Shown: positions 63,614-64,000 of the stretch, piece by piece | Layout: every line of letters begins with the position of its first letter | How positions within the stretch are numbered: the stretch's first letter is position 1 | Assembly (NCBI RefSeq): GCF_003346775.1 | Contig: NZ_CP031219.1 | Coordinates: 1,798,001-1,862,000, forward strand | Direction: 5' to 3' | Length of the DNA stretch: 64,000 nt | Source of the DNA: Malaciobacter mytili LMG 24559 | GTDB lineage: Bacteria; Campylobacterota; Campylobacteria; Campylobacterales; Arcobacteraceae | Made by a program: the position numbers and the translations under genes | Notes under the pieces: model-generated | What the model saw: only the letters and a program-made list of their open reading frames with translations | The model's database searches: none | What the model was told of the DNA's origin: nothing

Positions 63614-64000
63614 TGTTTAATTTTTTTAAAAAGAAAAAAGAAGAACCAAAAATTGAAGAAGAAGCTTTAATACAAGAAGAATTAAAGCCAATTGAAAAAA
63701 CAGAACAAAAGCCTGTTTTAGAAGAAAAAATTATAGAAGAAGTTAAGCCAAAAGAAGAGAAAAAAAGTTTCTTTTCAAAGGCTTTAGAAAAAACTTTTGC
63801 AAATATTAAAGCAGTTGTTCCTCAAAAAAAAGAGAAAATTAGTTTTGAGGATATTGAAGAGCTTTTAATAGAAGCTGATGTTGAGTATGAAATTATAGAA
63901 AAAGCCATGGATGGACTACCTGAACTAATTACAAGAAAACAGTTAAGACATAGACTTGTAATGCTTTTTGAACATGCTCCAAATGTTGATATGTCAAATC
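63613..64000 (+). CDS. ftsY: FtsY, signal recognition particle receptor, N-terminal part
   Basis: Starts at 63613, overlapping the stop of the thioredoxin gene (TAATG), and is open to the end of the window; about 129 residues are seen. A short hydrophobic/basic start (MFNFFKKKKEEPK) is followed by an acidic low-complexity linker, then the N domain with FFSKALEKTFANIKAVVPQ and FEDIEELLIEADVEYEIIEK. The GTPase part lies outside the window. FtsY takes SRP-ribosome complexes to the membrane. Confidence 0.93.
   Translation, partial: MFNFFKKKKEEPKIEEEALIQEELKPIEKTEQKPVLEEKIIEEVKPKEEKKSFFSKALEKTFANIKAVVPQKKEKISFEDIEELLIEADVEYEIIEKAMDGLPELITRKQLRHRLVMLFEHAPNVDMSN

Noticed and set aside
1-64000. Prophage, insertion sequences, restriction or toxin-antitoxin modules
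   Set aside because: No integrase, transposase, phage structural or restriction proteins were recognised; the XRE gene at 33114 has no partner toxin.

Overview
This 64 kb window is very AT-rich bacterial chromosome. Gene content and style point to an Arcobacter-type member of the Campylobacterota. The signs are many short intergenic gaps, A/T-ending codons, frequent TTG/GTG starts behind AAGGA-type ribosome sites, ribonuclease Y, a mosaic of c-di-GMP enzymes, two Na+/H+ antiporters (NhaD and NhaC types) suggesting a marine or brackish lifestyle, and a type II-C CRISPR-Cas9 locus. Taxonomy is inferred from protein character only.

Layout. 1-10600: tail of sfsA, a DUF2892 membrane peptide, a PQQ-type sugar dehydrogenase, the HrpB helicase, a parvulin, a tandem universal stress protein, a membrane protein that appears to start with ATT, two overlapping lipoprotein genes, an alpha/beta hydrolase-PhzF-DUF6172 run and small unknown proteins. 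10760-19400: housekeeping genes guaA, nhaD, nadB with a tiny unannotated LptM-like lipoprotein gene, a DUF721 protein, a YgjP-like metallopeptidase, an aminotransferase, a cation efflux protein and a rhodanese. 19414-19930: decayed tail of an RTX-type protein. 20050-31550: metE behind a Cys-containing orphan gene, then the pyruvate dehydrogenase operon aceE-aceF-lpdA, divergent from lplA-type ligase, lipA and malate dehydrogenase. The lipoate attachment and synthesis enzymes thus face the complex that needs them, across a 417-base control region with a perfect 10-bp inverted repeat.

31570-43980 is a signalling region: a PAS histidine kinase, an XRE regulator with repeated ATATTACC sites in front of it, an ABC-F protein, YqeY, a diguanylate cyclase, an HD-GYP phosphodiesterase, and a tightly overlapping three-gene operon (TonB-dependent receptor, small periplasmic protein, membrane GGDEF-EAL protein) that looks like a signal path from outer membrane to c-di-GMP. 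A fourth c-di-GMP enzyme, at 54757-56727, is a fusion of a PTS EIIC-like membrane domain with EAL.

45635-52507 is the CRISPR region: cas9-cas1-cas2 (overlapping genes, + strand), a convincing tracrRNA on the - strand just after cas2, and an array of 25 repeats and 24 spacers. The repeats end in TACAAT, a -10-like sequence, as in Neisseria type II-C arrays where each repeat carries its own promoter. The anti-repeat matches almost the entire repeat.

52508-64000 holds a TIGR02757 protein, a nitroreductase-SDR pair, the EIIC-EAL fusion, nhaC, an orphan oligopeptide-type permease, rsmD, a PepSY protein, ribonuclease Y, 5-formyl-THF cyclo-ligase, a TlpA-like thioredoxin lipoprotein and the start of ftsY, which runs off the window. 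No tRNA or rRNA genes, insertion sequences or prophage genes were recognised. All family calls are from reading the protein sequences and no database search was run.
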